Below are positions 1 to 10,483 of a DNA stretch of 64,000 bases, in pieces (the first letter of the stretch is position 1; every line of letters begins with the position of its first letter). This stretch comes from Termitomyces sp. T153. Its lineage: Eukaryota > Basidiomycota > Agaricomycetes > Agaricales > Lyophyllaceae. Where the stretch lies: contig JACKQL020000002.1 in NCBI GenBank assembly GCA_018296165.2, forward strand, positions 1,240,001 to 1,304,000. Reading direction: 5' to 3'. The notes beneath the pieces were generated by a model. That model was not told the DNA's origin, ran no database searches, and worked only from the letters and a program-made list of their open reading frames with translations. A program made the translations under genes and the position numbers.

Positions 1-626
1 TGATAATAAGACAATAACAGAGATAGAGATGAGATAAGACTAGGAGACTGAGATAAGACCAGGAGACTGAGATAAGACTGGGAGACTGAGAGAGAGGTAA
101 ATGTAATACAAGACATGAAACACAAGACAGAAACAATCAGAAACACATCAGGTAAGGCAATAGGTAATATTAAGACTAAGGTGCTACTCTACAACTGATA
201 TACATATACTGACTACTGGAGAGCTCCAGAGAACAGTGGGTATGGCAGTTGGGCTTGTCAGAGCTGTGCAGAGTTGACAGGTGTCAGTTGTGATCAGGGG
301 ATAGGCCATGGTAATATTTTGATGGGATCAATTGAGAATGCAGGCTGCTCCAGGGTCATTGTGAGGCTCCAAAGTTGGTTGGACAAACTAGGGAGATGAG
401 TTGGTAACATATGCTGAAGTCAAGAACAGTGGGAAAGGATTCAAGGGGCTTAGGGGAGTCAGGGGAAGTGTAGACAGCTGTGGGGAAGGTGTCAGAGTTA
501 GCCAGGGGGCTATTGGCATTTGCCAGAGAAGCATTTGGGGAAGTCAAAGGGGGAAGATGGGGGTGAACTCCAGGGAAGTGAGTTAGCTAGAAACAAGGTC
601 CAGAGTTCTGGGAATGGGTTGTGACA
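1..626 (-). mobile_element. 3' LTR of a Gypsy element, cut by the window start
   Basis: This is the right-hand part of an LTR of the same family as those at 7866-8814 and 19152-20079, with shared stretches such as the GAGATGAGATAAGAC-rich start and the block around 215-330. It ends TGACA at 622-626. A pyrimidine tract follows directly, which is a polypurine tract on the minus strand, and then the antisense gene copy at 841. That order makes it the 3' LTR of a minus-strand element. Its CpGs are almost all gone. Confidence 0.75.
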
Positions 627-840
627 TCACCCTCTCTTCAGTGTTGAGACCCTCAAGATGCCAGGCATGAGTCGGGGATGAGCAGGGGGTGTGGAAATTG
701 AAGTTTGAGCAATATTGATCAATTTGCAGCAAGCAGCAGCAACATGAGGAACAAAGTTGAAGCATGATCATTGTCCATCAAGCTCTTTCTAGGAAATTAA
801 AGGGGGGTGGGACATACTCTGGTATTTCTCATTTCTTTCC

Positions 841-1946
841 ATGTCTTCTGCAGCACCATTATCACCTTCTCCATCACCAACCCCACCCCCTTCTGGTGAC
901 AACTGTGTGGCTGTTTGGGCAGAGTACAAGCATTGTTGGTGGGAGTTCAAACAGCAGTGGGACCATAGAAAGGTGGCAGCAATGAACTGTTGTCATGAGT
1001 GTGGTGTTTTTTCTTGCTCTAGAGTTGCTGCTCAAGCTTTAGTAGAGTTGACCTCAGCAGTGGTGGGTTCCTCCAGAGGTTCCTCTTGCATGAGGGGGTT
1101 GGGGCCTGCTGGCTGCTCAGTTCTCATTGCTCTGGGGCATTCTGTGAGGCACACTCTGAGGGCAGGAATCATTCATGTTGTTCTGGAGGTGGAAAGGAAC
1201 CTTAGGTACAGGTGACACTGGAGGTATTTGTGGGGGTGCTGGGATGGGCACAGGGTCTTCCAGCCCTGGAGTGGTGCCAGAATGAGGCTCCAGTGAGTCC
1301 CTACCTCTTTCTTCAGTGTTTGCTAATTAATTGTTCCAGTGTACCCTCTGTGCCCAGTAGGAGGAGTTGTGCAAGTTTGATAAGCCAACTGTGGGGTCCT
1401 GCTGTGATACCTCTATCTGCCTACAAAAAGTGTTTGATTTTGCTGGAGTGGCATGCTGTCTGTATTGCCACAGAGCATGGGTGGGAAGAAAGTTGGGTGA
1501 GGAGGCAGCTGGGCAAGAGTTGGAAGGCCTAGGTGTCAGGCCAGGGCTCAGGTTTTGAAGGTGAGAGGAGTGTGAAGTGGCCACTGGGGAAGGTGGGACC
1601 CCCCATAGGGTGGATGGAGAGAGAGGGACATGGTGCCTCATGACAAGGGCAAGCAGAGGGCTTCTCTGCTGACAGAGGTGGGGCCCAGCAAGAGGCCATG
1701 GGGCATTCATTAAGCTCACCTGAGCCCATGCCTTCAATCACTGAGACCTTCCTTCATCACTAGGTGGAGGGTCTGTCTAGGATTCTAACAATAGGGGAGG
1801 GGAAACTCCAGAGGGCAGGGAAAGATTGGGACCAGACACAGAGGGAGAGGGACATGCTGCAGTGGGACTATGATACAGCAGTGCAGATGGCCATGGCAAG
1901 GGCATTGGAGGTGCAGGGTCTGCAGGAGTGCTTAACACAGTTGGTG
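841..1946 (+). pseudogene. Decayed copy of the antisense Zn-cluster/coiled-coil gene of the Gypsy family
   Basis: This is a degenerate paralogue of the gene at 10484-12167. The Ser/Pro-rich start (MSSAAPLSPSPSPTPPPSG) matches the start of the intact copy. The first intron (GTGAGT at 1293 to CAG at 1339, 47 nt) lies at the same place, after the WCQ residues, as the 49-nt intron of the other copy. The C-x2-C-x6-C half cluster follows at about 1340 with one in-frame stop. The second half cluster has lost a cysteine. A WHAVCIATEHGWEESWV segment and a coiled-coil segment near 1764-1940 also align. A TTAAAGG TATA-like motif about 45 nt upstream of the ATG is conserved. Homology stops near 1946, where an unrelated Gypsy integrase begins. 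Confidence 0.7.
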
Positions 1947-2659
1947 ACTACTTGTCATGAAGCTTCATACATCCACCCCTATCACCCACAGTCTGACAGC
2001 CAGACCAAATGTGTAACTCAAGAGTTAGAGCAGTATCTCCACTTCTTCTGCAATGAGCAGCAGAATGACTGGGACAAACTCCTCCCTGATGCTGAGTTTC
2101 AATACAACAACTATGTTCATGCTTCCACCCAATTCTCCCTATTCTTCCTCAATACTAGACAACACCCATGCATGGGTTTTGAATCCTAGGCCCAACCCTT
2201 GGAGAATAAAGCAGTAAACAAATTCATGGACCAGATGAAAAGGTCACAGAAGGAGACCTGAGCAGCATTTGCAAAGGCAAAGGATGACATGGCACAATAC
2301 TACAACCACAGAAGGACTCCAGGGCACAGATACCAGCCCAGAGATTGAGTCTACCTGGATGCCTCCAACATTATGACTACCTGACCCTCAAAAAAGCTGT
2401 CACACCACCAGTTGGGACCTTTCACAGTAGAACAGCAAGTGGGGCCCCTAGCCTACCAGCTCTGGCTCCCTATAGGGATGCACCAGCTTCATCCAGTGTT
2501 CAATGTGGTCAAACTGACTCCAGCCCCAAAGGGTCCTATCCCAGGGCAACATCTGCCACCCCTGCCACCCCCAGTGGTAGTAAACAACAATGAGGAGTAT
2601 GAGGTGGAGGAAATCCTGGATAGTTGTTTATTCCAGCAACAACTACAATACAAGGTAAG
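1947..2659 (+). pseudogene. 3' pol fragment (integrase C-terminus to chromodomain) of a second Gypsy family
   Basis: The fragment is collinear with 25850-26530 of the Gypsy at 20975-27125. It has YHPQSDSQTK (end of the integrase core, catalytic Glu replaced by Lys), the LEQYLHFFCNEQQNDWDKLLPDAEFQYNN segment split over this description as LEQYL and QYNN, then the first half of a chromodomain (YEVEEILDSCLFQQQLQYKV). The alignment breaks inside the chromodomain at about 2659. Stops and shifts show it is dead. It is joined directly to the antisense-gene fragment on its left, so 1-2659 is a chimera of two Gypsy families. Bases 2660-2843, between here and the Helitron helicase, are unassigned. Confidence 0.75.
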
Positions 2660-2843
2660 GGTCACACAGCTTATGGCTCATCCAACGTAAGTCAAAACCA
2701 GTCAATAGTTCTGTCTACAAAGTATGAAGTAAGGCACTGCCTTATGCAAGTACTAGTACAATACTTTTAGGGATAGCATCATGTGATGGTGTGATGCTAT
2801 CAGTGTAATTAACCAATAAGTAAGATATATATGCATGTAACAG

Positions 2844-3684
2844 ATGCTCTGTTATATGCAGAAATGTCCAGGAGAAGAGAAAATCTTCCAGAGTGCAGAC
2901 TCTATCATATCTGATGATGGGAATTTTAATGGCCTTGGATTGTATCCAATGGAATACCTCAACTCTCTCAGAGCCAGCAGTTTGCCTTTGGCTAAATTGG
3001 CTCTGAAGATTGGTGTTCCTGTTATGCTGCTCAGGAATCTGGATACAACTAAAGAAGTTTGCAATGGGACAAGAATGATTGTTGCCCACATCAGCAATAG
3101 AGTTCTCAGATGTAGGATCATCAGTGGAGATGCCAAGTTTTCAGGATCAATTGTTTTGATTCCAAGAATCAACATGGATGTCTCTGAAGAAGATTTGCCA
3201 ATTCCATTGCACAGGAGACAATTCCCAGTTTGATTAGCCTTTGCTATGACAATCAACAAGTCTCAGGGTCAATAGATATTTTCAATGGTTTACAAATGTG
3301 ATTGTCACAGCTTAAATAATTGCTTGGTTAGTACTAACTTTTATAATTTTCAGCATCTCTAATATATACCAGTGGAGATTGTAGTATTTTATTAATAATG
3401 TAATATAGATACATGATTGGTTTCTACATGAAATCTCAGTGTATTGAATTGTAAGATAAAAGCAACACTTAGTCAACAAGATACAAAGACCTAACTGAAT
3501 GAAGTGAGGTTTGGTCTGGGACTTAGTGTTGAGTTTGAAATACAAGGACCTAACCAAACAAAGTGAGGTTGGGTCTGGGACTAAGCATTGAGTAGAATAT
3601 TGAGGACCTGACCAAACAAAGTGAGGTTGGGTCTAGGATGAAACAAGAGCAACAGGCCTGTGCCAAAGGCATGGACCATAGCTC
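2844..3684 (+). mobile_element. 3' end of an autonomous Helitron (PIF1-type helicase C-terminus, 60-bp repeats, terminal hairpin)
   Basis: The translation has the C-terminal helicase signature of Helitron Rep-Hel proteins: CPGEEKIFQSADSI, NSLRASSLPLAKLALKIGVP, CNGTRMIV, then after an in-frame TGA at 3232 LAFAMTINKSQGQ. About 210 bp later come reversed copies of the 60-bp repeat (about 3487-3630), then a decayed version of the hairpin seen intact at 14773-14810, ending CATAGCTC at 3684. Helicase, repeats, hairpin and end is the layout of a Helitron 3' terminus. The N-terminal Rep part is absent. The next base starts another Helitron 5' end, so two copies stand head to tail. Confidence 0.7.
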
Positions 3685-3810
3685 ATCTATATAATATAGG
3701 ATGACTCCTGGGAAAGTGGCTGTGCCTATGCAACAACTTTTGTGCTGACTGAAAACCAAACAAAGTGAGGTTGGGTCTGAGACTTAGCATTAAGTTTGAA
3801 ATACAAGGAC

Positions 3811-4091
3811 TGTTGGAAGTCAAACCCTATAACACACATAAGTTCCTCAGTCTTGTATAAGTGACTCAACTCTGTACCTATAACACACATAAGTTCTAGG
3901 TAAAGTGTAAGTAAGATATCCGAATATATGTGAATCAATTTTACTCACCCTCAGTCTTGTATAAGTGACTGAGGGTGCTCAAATGTCTTGTGAGTATATA
4001 TATGTCCTTTTTGTGCCCTTTGTTCTTTTGTCAAGTGCTCTGGCCTCAATCTAGGCACACTCATGGTGACCCTGACTGCCAGATCACAACA
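3811..4091 (-). repeat. 3' LTR of the split Copia (281 bp)
   Basis: It begins TGTTGGAAGTC and ends GATCACAACA, so the ends are TGTTG/CAACA. It is the same sequence as 27660-27947 except for point changes and a 7-bp GAGTCTT addition in the other copy. A purine run (GAGGAGGAT on the minus strand) lies directly inside it, as expected for a polypurine tract next to the 3' LTR. It contains a GAGTATATATATG stretch. Confidence 0.85.
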
Positions 4092-5217
4092 ATCCTCCTC
4101 ACATGGAATCCTGTATCCCAAGCAATGTGCATAGCTTAGAGAATTTTGAAGCAGGGAGCACCTTGGTAAAGTTTTCCACAACTTTATCCTTAGTATTGAT
4201 GTAGCATATTGTTAGCTTGTTTGAGGCAATGTGCTCCCATAGGAAATGATATTTTATGTCAATGTGTTTCATGCATTGGTGAAACGTCAGGTCTTCCAAT
4301 AAGTTTATGGCTGAGTTGTTGTCACAGAGAAGGGTGGTGGTGCTGCCTGAAGTGTGTCCTGTTGCTGACATCATGGCCTACAGCCAGATGCATTCCTGGG
4401 CAGCCTCAAAAGTGGCCATATACTCTGCTTTGCACAAGGATGCTGCTACTGTACACTGTTTGCATGTTGACCATGAGATAACCCCTGTGCCCAGAGTCCA
4501 TGCATAGCCCCCCATGTTCCTCCTGGAGTCTAAACAGTTTGCCCAGAACAAATCCATGAAGCCTAAGAGTGTGATTGGCTGGTTTCCACCCAGCAACAAT
4601 CCCATAGTATGCATGCCTTTGAGGTAGCAAAGGGTCCACACTGCTGCATGCCAATGTGTCTGGGTATAACAGTCCAGGTATTGCAATAGCTGCTGCATGG
4701 TGTATTGGATGTCTGGACAAGCTGATATGGCCAGCCATAGCAGTCCCCCTACCAGTTGCCTGTATGGTAGCCACAAGATCCAGGGTCCATGGGCAGCAAC
4801 AGTGGCATTGCATTTGACTGGCCAAATTGCTTTACTAGTCTGTCAACAAGTACTGTCTGCAATAGATGGACTCAGTGAGTGTCACAATCCCAGTCCACTA
4901 CTATACCTAGAATGTGCTTAGGTGTACCAAGGTCTGCAATTGTCCAGACACTCCCCATCTCCCATTTAAAGACCTCATTTGCTGTCTTTGTGCTTGCAAT
5001 GGCTAAGAAGTCATCCACATGTATCCCAACAATCACTGTCCCTGCATCAGTCTTTCTATAATAGATACATGCCTCACATGCCAATTGTATAAACCCCCAC
5101 TTCTTCATATGTCCATCTAAGGTCCCTTCACCAGCTGGCAAACCCAGTTTTCCTTTCCTTCCTCCTCAAATCCCCATGGCTGCTCCATAAAGACTGTTTT
5201 GTCTTTAGATAGGACAC
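4092..5217 (-). pseudogene. Copia reverse transcriptase end and RNase H
   Basis: On the minus strand the order is RT with the Copia-type active site IHVDDFLAIAS (about 5010), QLVGGLLWLAISACPDIQY and KAEYMATFEAAQECIWL of the RNase H region, then CDNNSAINLLEDLTFHQCMK, HIDIKYHFLWEH and the C-terminal TKDKVVENFTKVLPASKF. Frameshifts and stops break it into three or four ORFs. The HVDD catalytic pair is intact. Its codons are not preceded by C, so no CpG spans them. Confidence 0.8.
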
Positions 5218-6278
5218 TGATGAGTCCCAGTTGTTGCTGAGCACCATTTTGGCATTTTGAACTTAGTGGCAGCTGACTATTTTAAATTTGGCACAAGTCA
5301 CAACACTCAGCACATGGGGCTTAGCCCAAGGTCTGGACTGAGGTAGCCTTAGCACAGAACTTTAGCATGTGGAGCCTGGAACTTGGGCTTAGATCAGCAA
5401 GGCCTAGACCCTTCCTAGTGACTTTAGCAATCCTAGTGACTCTGGTGACAAAATGACATTGTCTCACTATATATGAATATATTGCCAGATGCATACCTTT
5501 TTGCTATCATTCCCTTTGTCAAGCTGACCAACATACTTGAATGGCATCTACATGTCAGAGACTTTGCTTATGGTTTTTTTTACTTAGTTACAGACTGACA
5601 CCTTGTATGGACCATAAACATGTTGACAGACACTATTGCTAGTGGTGACTATTTGCTTACTTTCCCATACTATACTTTGGAACTGTATAAATACTGCCTA
5701 TACATAGACACTAGGGAGGATGAGAATCGACTCAGATAGATCCCCCCTTGAGCTGTATGGTCTAAGCTTACCAGCTTGGGATTTCACTTTGCTTCTCTCA
5801 TCACTCTATTCCTTGCTCACTGTTGACTTTGACTTCATGGCAAGTCTTATCAACTTCAACCTTGACTTAGTGTGGTACCAACTGTGGGTGCCCTTTTGTG
5901 TTATTTCAACTTAGCAACAATAGCGACTGTGGCTAGCAACCAGTTTACATTTGTCCCCTTGATTCAGTGTCTCTATTACTGTCTTCCTTTTTTTTTTACC
6001 TTACTCCCTAATTCTACCACCACTGTTAAGAGTTTGCTTTGTCTTAGCAACACTTCTTGTCTTCACCTACTCCCTTTTTTGTCACTAGCAACTTAGGCTA
6101 GCAATAGCAATCCTTTCAACTTCACCTTACAACACAACTATCACTCTCATTCTCTGGGATGGTTACTGACTTGCCCTTTACTATTAACTTCCTACTGCCA
6201 GCTACCCTATCTAGTGATTAGTGCTAGGTTCTCTTTTTAGGTGTCCTGCACAGCATTAGGTGGCATAGGAGCACATCA
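5218..6278 (+). mobile_element. Solo LTR (1,061 bp) inside the Copia RT
   Basis: The ends are TGATG at 5218 and CATCA at 6278, and both sides are flanked by ACAC (5214-5217 and 6279-6282), a 4-bp target duplication. Removing it restores the Copia frame F-L-N-G-V-L-S-K-D-K. A TATA box (TGTATAAATACTGCC, about 5685) on the plus strand gives an orientation. The right half repeats short TAGCAAC motifs. It has no coding capacity, and no related internal region is in the window. Confidence 0.75.
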
Positions 6279-7865
6279 ACACCATTCAAGAAGGCTGTCT
6301 TAATGTCAATCTGATTTGTGTCCCATCCCATCATGGCTGCTAAGGGTAGTAGTATCCTCCAGAATACCATGCATGCAGTTGGTGAGGTGGTTCATGTGTA
6401 ATCTTTGCCATAGACCTAGTTACAGTCCTGCACCACATGATGCATCTTGAACCTGGTGATCCTCCCATTTTCATTGCACTTGATTGAAAAGACTGGCTTG
6501 CCTTTTAAGATACAATGCCTCTTGGAGACATCTTCTCATGGCACTAACTTCCACACTCCCATCTCTTTCAAAGACCTGAGTTTGTCTCAGTACAATTCCT
6601 CCCATCTAAGTCTGTCTGGAGAGTTTTTTGCTTCTTCCCATGTCCTTGGGGTGTTGAGGTCAGCATCAGGGTCCAATTCTGGTAGGTTCTCAATTGCATT
6701 AAGTGCTGACAGTATTTGATCAAGATCAAGGTCTTGGCCTTCCCCCTCATTGATGTTATTTCTCTCAGCTTGTCCTAGCCCTGCTGCTTCCCCGCATTGT
6801 TCTGCCCTAGCCTCTCACACCCACTCTCCTGCCTCCCTTGACTCTCTCACAGCCCTCTGCATGCAAGTGCCCCCCCAATCTCCTCCACTCACCTTCTCTG
6901 TCAGGACTACCATTCTTGTTGATTGGTGAACCTGAGGCTCCTGTGGATCAGCAACCATGTCTGGCTGCTCTGCATGTTGTTTCTTGTACAGTATTTCTGG
7001 CACCTGCTCATGAACAACTGAGGTATCATCATCATTTTTGGTATTCTGGATGGGAGCAACCATGGCACTCCTGGTAATGGATGTCATACTGGAGAAGTCA
7101 GAGTCAGCCCCATGGGTATCTGGATGTTGAATTTAAGTTGGTGTTGGGTGTGGATTGTCATTGTGACTTTCAATAAAGTGAACATGATATGAGCTATAGA
7201 CCTTTGTGGTGGTTTGGTCATAGCAACAATAGGCCTTTGAGTTGGGGTCATATCCAATAAGGATGCATTCAATGGAGTGCTCATATATCTTGGGATTGTA
7301 TTTATTTTGGATTAGGAAAAAGACCCAACACCCTATTTCATGGATGTATGAGTAATTTGGCTTCCTGTTGTGCCACAATTCATCCAGGGTGACATTTCAC
7401 ACTGCTGATGTCTTGGTCTTCCTGTGGAGATGTGTTTCTGTCAGATAAAATTTGTCCCAGAGGTATGTCAGGCATTTTGCTGCTAGCTTGATTACCCAAG
7501 CCTTTTCCATAAGGGTCCAATGCATTTGCTTCACATGCCCAATATGTGCAGATGTGTATGGTGCCCCAACCTCTAGTATGATCCCCTTCTCCTTGTACCA
7601 CTTCTTGTATTCAATACCATTAACTTACCATCCCATCCAGTTTGCAGGATCTTCAGGTATAGTCCCATCTCATTTTCATGCACTGTAATCCATGCCCTCA
7701 GCTCATCAAAACTGTCATCTTTAGTTTCCAGCAGGATTGACCATGGCTTATTTATGTAATCATTGACAATATTCATTATATAATTATTTCCTGTGCAAGA
7801 CATAATAGTGGATTGCCTGGTAAGATCCACCCAGACCTTCTCCAATTTCCTCATTGACCTATGCT
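6279..7865 (-). pseudogene. Copia integrase core and start of reverse transcriptase
   Basis: Read on the minus strand, 7860-7600 gives MRKLEKVWVDLT, VNDYINKPWSILLETKDD and related integrase-core sequence. The next part has YSYIHEIGCWVFF-type and ECILIGYDPNSKAY segments (after the core), then GKPVFSIKCNENGRITRFK and QIDIKTAFLNG of the RT start. The frame is interrupted many times. The right end at 7861-7865 (ATGCT) is the duplicated target of the large Gypsy. Confidence 0.75.
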
Positions 7866-8814
7866 TGTCAGGTTCCGCTGACGACAGGGGCTCAGCTACA
7901 CTGGTGAGTCCTTACTAGGTGGATGTGATGTCCTGTGCTTATAACCAAGCATCTGGTATTGGCATGGAGGGACTTGTGAGGGGGAGCTAGGGGGCGGTCC
8001 AAGCAAGTCTGGAGTGGTTTGGGGGCATCTAAGACCAAGTATACTAGTCATCAAACCTGAACGAGCACTAGAACAAGTTCGTGGGTGCGCAAATAGAATG
8101 TGGGGTAAGCAGAAGCTTTGCGGTTGATGGGGGCAGAGCTGGAGTTTGATGGGAGATCACCAAGATGTGAGGAGTTCCTGGGCTGAGTGGGGAGTGAGGT
8201 CTGGAGTTGTTGTAAGAATGTTCAGGTTGTAGCATGTGCGCAGAGTTTGTACTGACATTGGAGATGAAAGGAACTTAGGAAGATAAAGGAAATATACACA
8301 GTTGAGACGAGATGGAGACAAGGTGAGATGAGACAGAGAACAGAAATAGATTTGAAACTAGAAATAGAGACAGTGACAAGACAAAAGACAAGACATAGGA
8401 AACCAGTAAATGCAATATCAAGACTAAAGTACTAGGGGTTACTCTATGACTTATATACCTACTACTGGGCAGCTCCAGAGGGCAGAGGATATGGTGGCAG
8501 GCTTGATGGATCTGTGTGGAGTTGACAGTTGTTGGGTGCAATCTTGGAGCAGGCCACGGTGACATTCTGATGGGATCAGTTGGAAAGCGGATCATTCTGG
8601 GGTCAGGGGAAGCCTTGGGAGTCCAGGAGAATTTAGAGGATGCATCAACTGCTGTGGAGAAGACATCGGAGTTGATCAAGGAGCCGTCAGGATCTGCCGA
8701 GGAAGTGTCAGAGTTGCCTGAAGTGGGCACGGAGGGTGGGCAAGAGTTGGGGAGTTTGGCGGAGCATTGGGGGGGCTGGGGGCAGTGTCAGAGTCTAGGG
8801 AGTGGGTCGTGACA
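7866..8814 (-). repeat. 3' LTR of the large Gypsy (949 bp)
   Basis: It begins TGTCAGGTTCC and ends GGGTCGTGACA, with TGTCA/TGACA inverted ends. It is nearly identical over most of its length to 19152-20079. A TATATAAG motif on the minus strand (about 8450) gives the transcription direction. The following TCACTCCCCCTTCAG is a polypurine tract on the minus strand. Confidence 0.85.
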
Positions 8815-9280
8815 TCACTCCCCCTTCAGTGTTGAGACCCTCAAGATGCGGGGCACAGTTTGGGGATTGGTGGGGCATGGGAATCAAAGTTGAGCAATAT
8901 TGATCAGACTGCAGTAGCGGCAGCAGCATGGGGAATGAAGTCGAAGCATGGCCGCCGCTCAGGGGGTTCTTTCCTAGTCATTGAAAAGGATCAGATGTAC
9001 TCTAGGGTTCCCAAACTTTTCCAATGTCATCTTCCACATATTCTCCAGCAGCGTCCCCATCCCCATCAGCACATACCTCGACTTCTTCTTTGGAGGACTC
9101 TGAAGGTTGGTGAGACCATAGGTGGGTGCAGGCAATGTACCGTAGTTGTAAGTACTGTCGCTTGCTCATCATGGCCAAAGTGCTTGAATAAGTCCCATCA
9201 GAGTTGTTGGTGGCAGTGGCAGGCCCCTCAGGGCATATGTCAGGGGAGGCTCCAGTGCAGTCAGTGGGGGAGATGGTCCT
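8815..9280 (+). pseudogene. Duplicate 3' internal fragment with the start of the antisense gene
   Basis: It matches 10271-10740: polypurine tract, the CAATATTGATCA block, then an ATG at 9024 reading MSSSTYSPAASPSPSAH before a stop after about 30 codons. It is cut off at 9280 where the inner LTR starts. This is what remains of the outer element's own 3' internal region. Confidence 0.7.
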
Positions 9281-10270
9281 TGTCAGGTTCCACTGACGAC
9301 GGGGGCTCAGTACACTGGCGAGTCCTTACTAGGCGGACGCGATGTCCTGCGCTTATAACCAGGCGTCCGGAGTTGGAGCGGAAGTGGGGAAAGCTTGCAA
9401 GGGGGCCCCTAGGGAGAGCGGCCCGAGTAGTCCTGAATGGTCCGGAGGAGTCTAAGACTGAAGGTACTGGTCATTGACCCGGGTGGGTGTCAGGGCTCAT
9501 TTGTGGGCGCGCAGATGGATTGCGGGGTAAGCGGAGGCTTCTTGGGTGATGGGGGCGGGGTCAGAGCTGAATAGGGGATTACCAGGGCTTGATGGGTTCC
9601 AGGGCCGAGTGGGTAGCGAGGTTTGGAGTTGTCGTAAGAATGTTCGGGTCATGGCGCGTGTGCAGAGTTCGTACTGATGTAGGGAGCAGGGGAACTTTAG
9701 AGGAACAAAGGAAATATGTACAGTTGAGATGAGATGGAGACGAGACGAGACTGAGAAAAAAAGATAGATTCGAAACTTAAAAACAGGAATAGAGATGAGA
9801 CGAGAGACGAAATATAGGAAACCGGTAAATGTAATATCAAGACTAAAGTTCGAGGAGTTATTCTACGACTTATATACCGACTACTGGGTACCTCGGAGGG
9901 TGGTGGATATGGTGGTGGGGGTCGATGGAGCTGTGCGGAGTCGATGGGTGTTGGGTACAATCCAAGGTCAGGCCGCGGCGGTATTCTGATGGGATCAGTT
10001 GGGGGTGCAGCCGCTCCAGGAATGTCGTGATACTCCGGGACGGGTCAGGTAAACTAGGGTAGGGGGTCGGGGATGTATGACGTGGCCAGGAATGGTGGGG
10101 GAAGGTTTCAGGGGGGTGTTGATGGTTACGGAGAGGGAGTTGCCATCGGGGTTTGCCGGAGAAGCATCAGAGTTATCCAGTGTGGGCGCAAAAGTGTGGG
10201 CGGGGTTCAGGGGAGTTAGACAGGAAATCGGGAGGGGTTGGGAGCAGTGTCTAGAGAGCGGGTCGTGACA
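9281..10270 (-). mobile_element. Inner LTR of the same Gypsy family, CpG-rich
   Basis: It begins TGTCAGGTTCCACTGACG and ends GGGTCGTGACA. It is clearly related to the outer LTRs but retains many CpGs where they have TpG/CpA, so it is younger or better protected. On the minus strand it has a TATATAAG box near 9871. No partner 5' LTR of this subtype is present. It looks like the 3' LTR of a second insertion whose other end was lost by recombination with the outer copy. Confidence 0.75.
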
Positions 10271-10483
10271 TCACCCCCCCTTCAGCGTCGAGACCCTTGA
10301 GATGCGGGGAGCGAGTCAGGGGTTGGTAGGGCATGGGAATCGAAGTTGATCAATATTGATCAAACCACAGCAAGCGGTGGCGGCGTGGGGAAGGAAGTCG
10401 AGGTGCGGCCGCTGTTCGTCAGGGGCCCCTTCCTAAGTTATTAAAAGGGGTGGACGCACCCGGGAGTCCCCCAGCTTGTTGTA

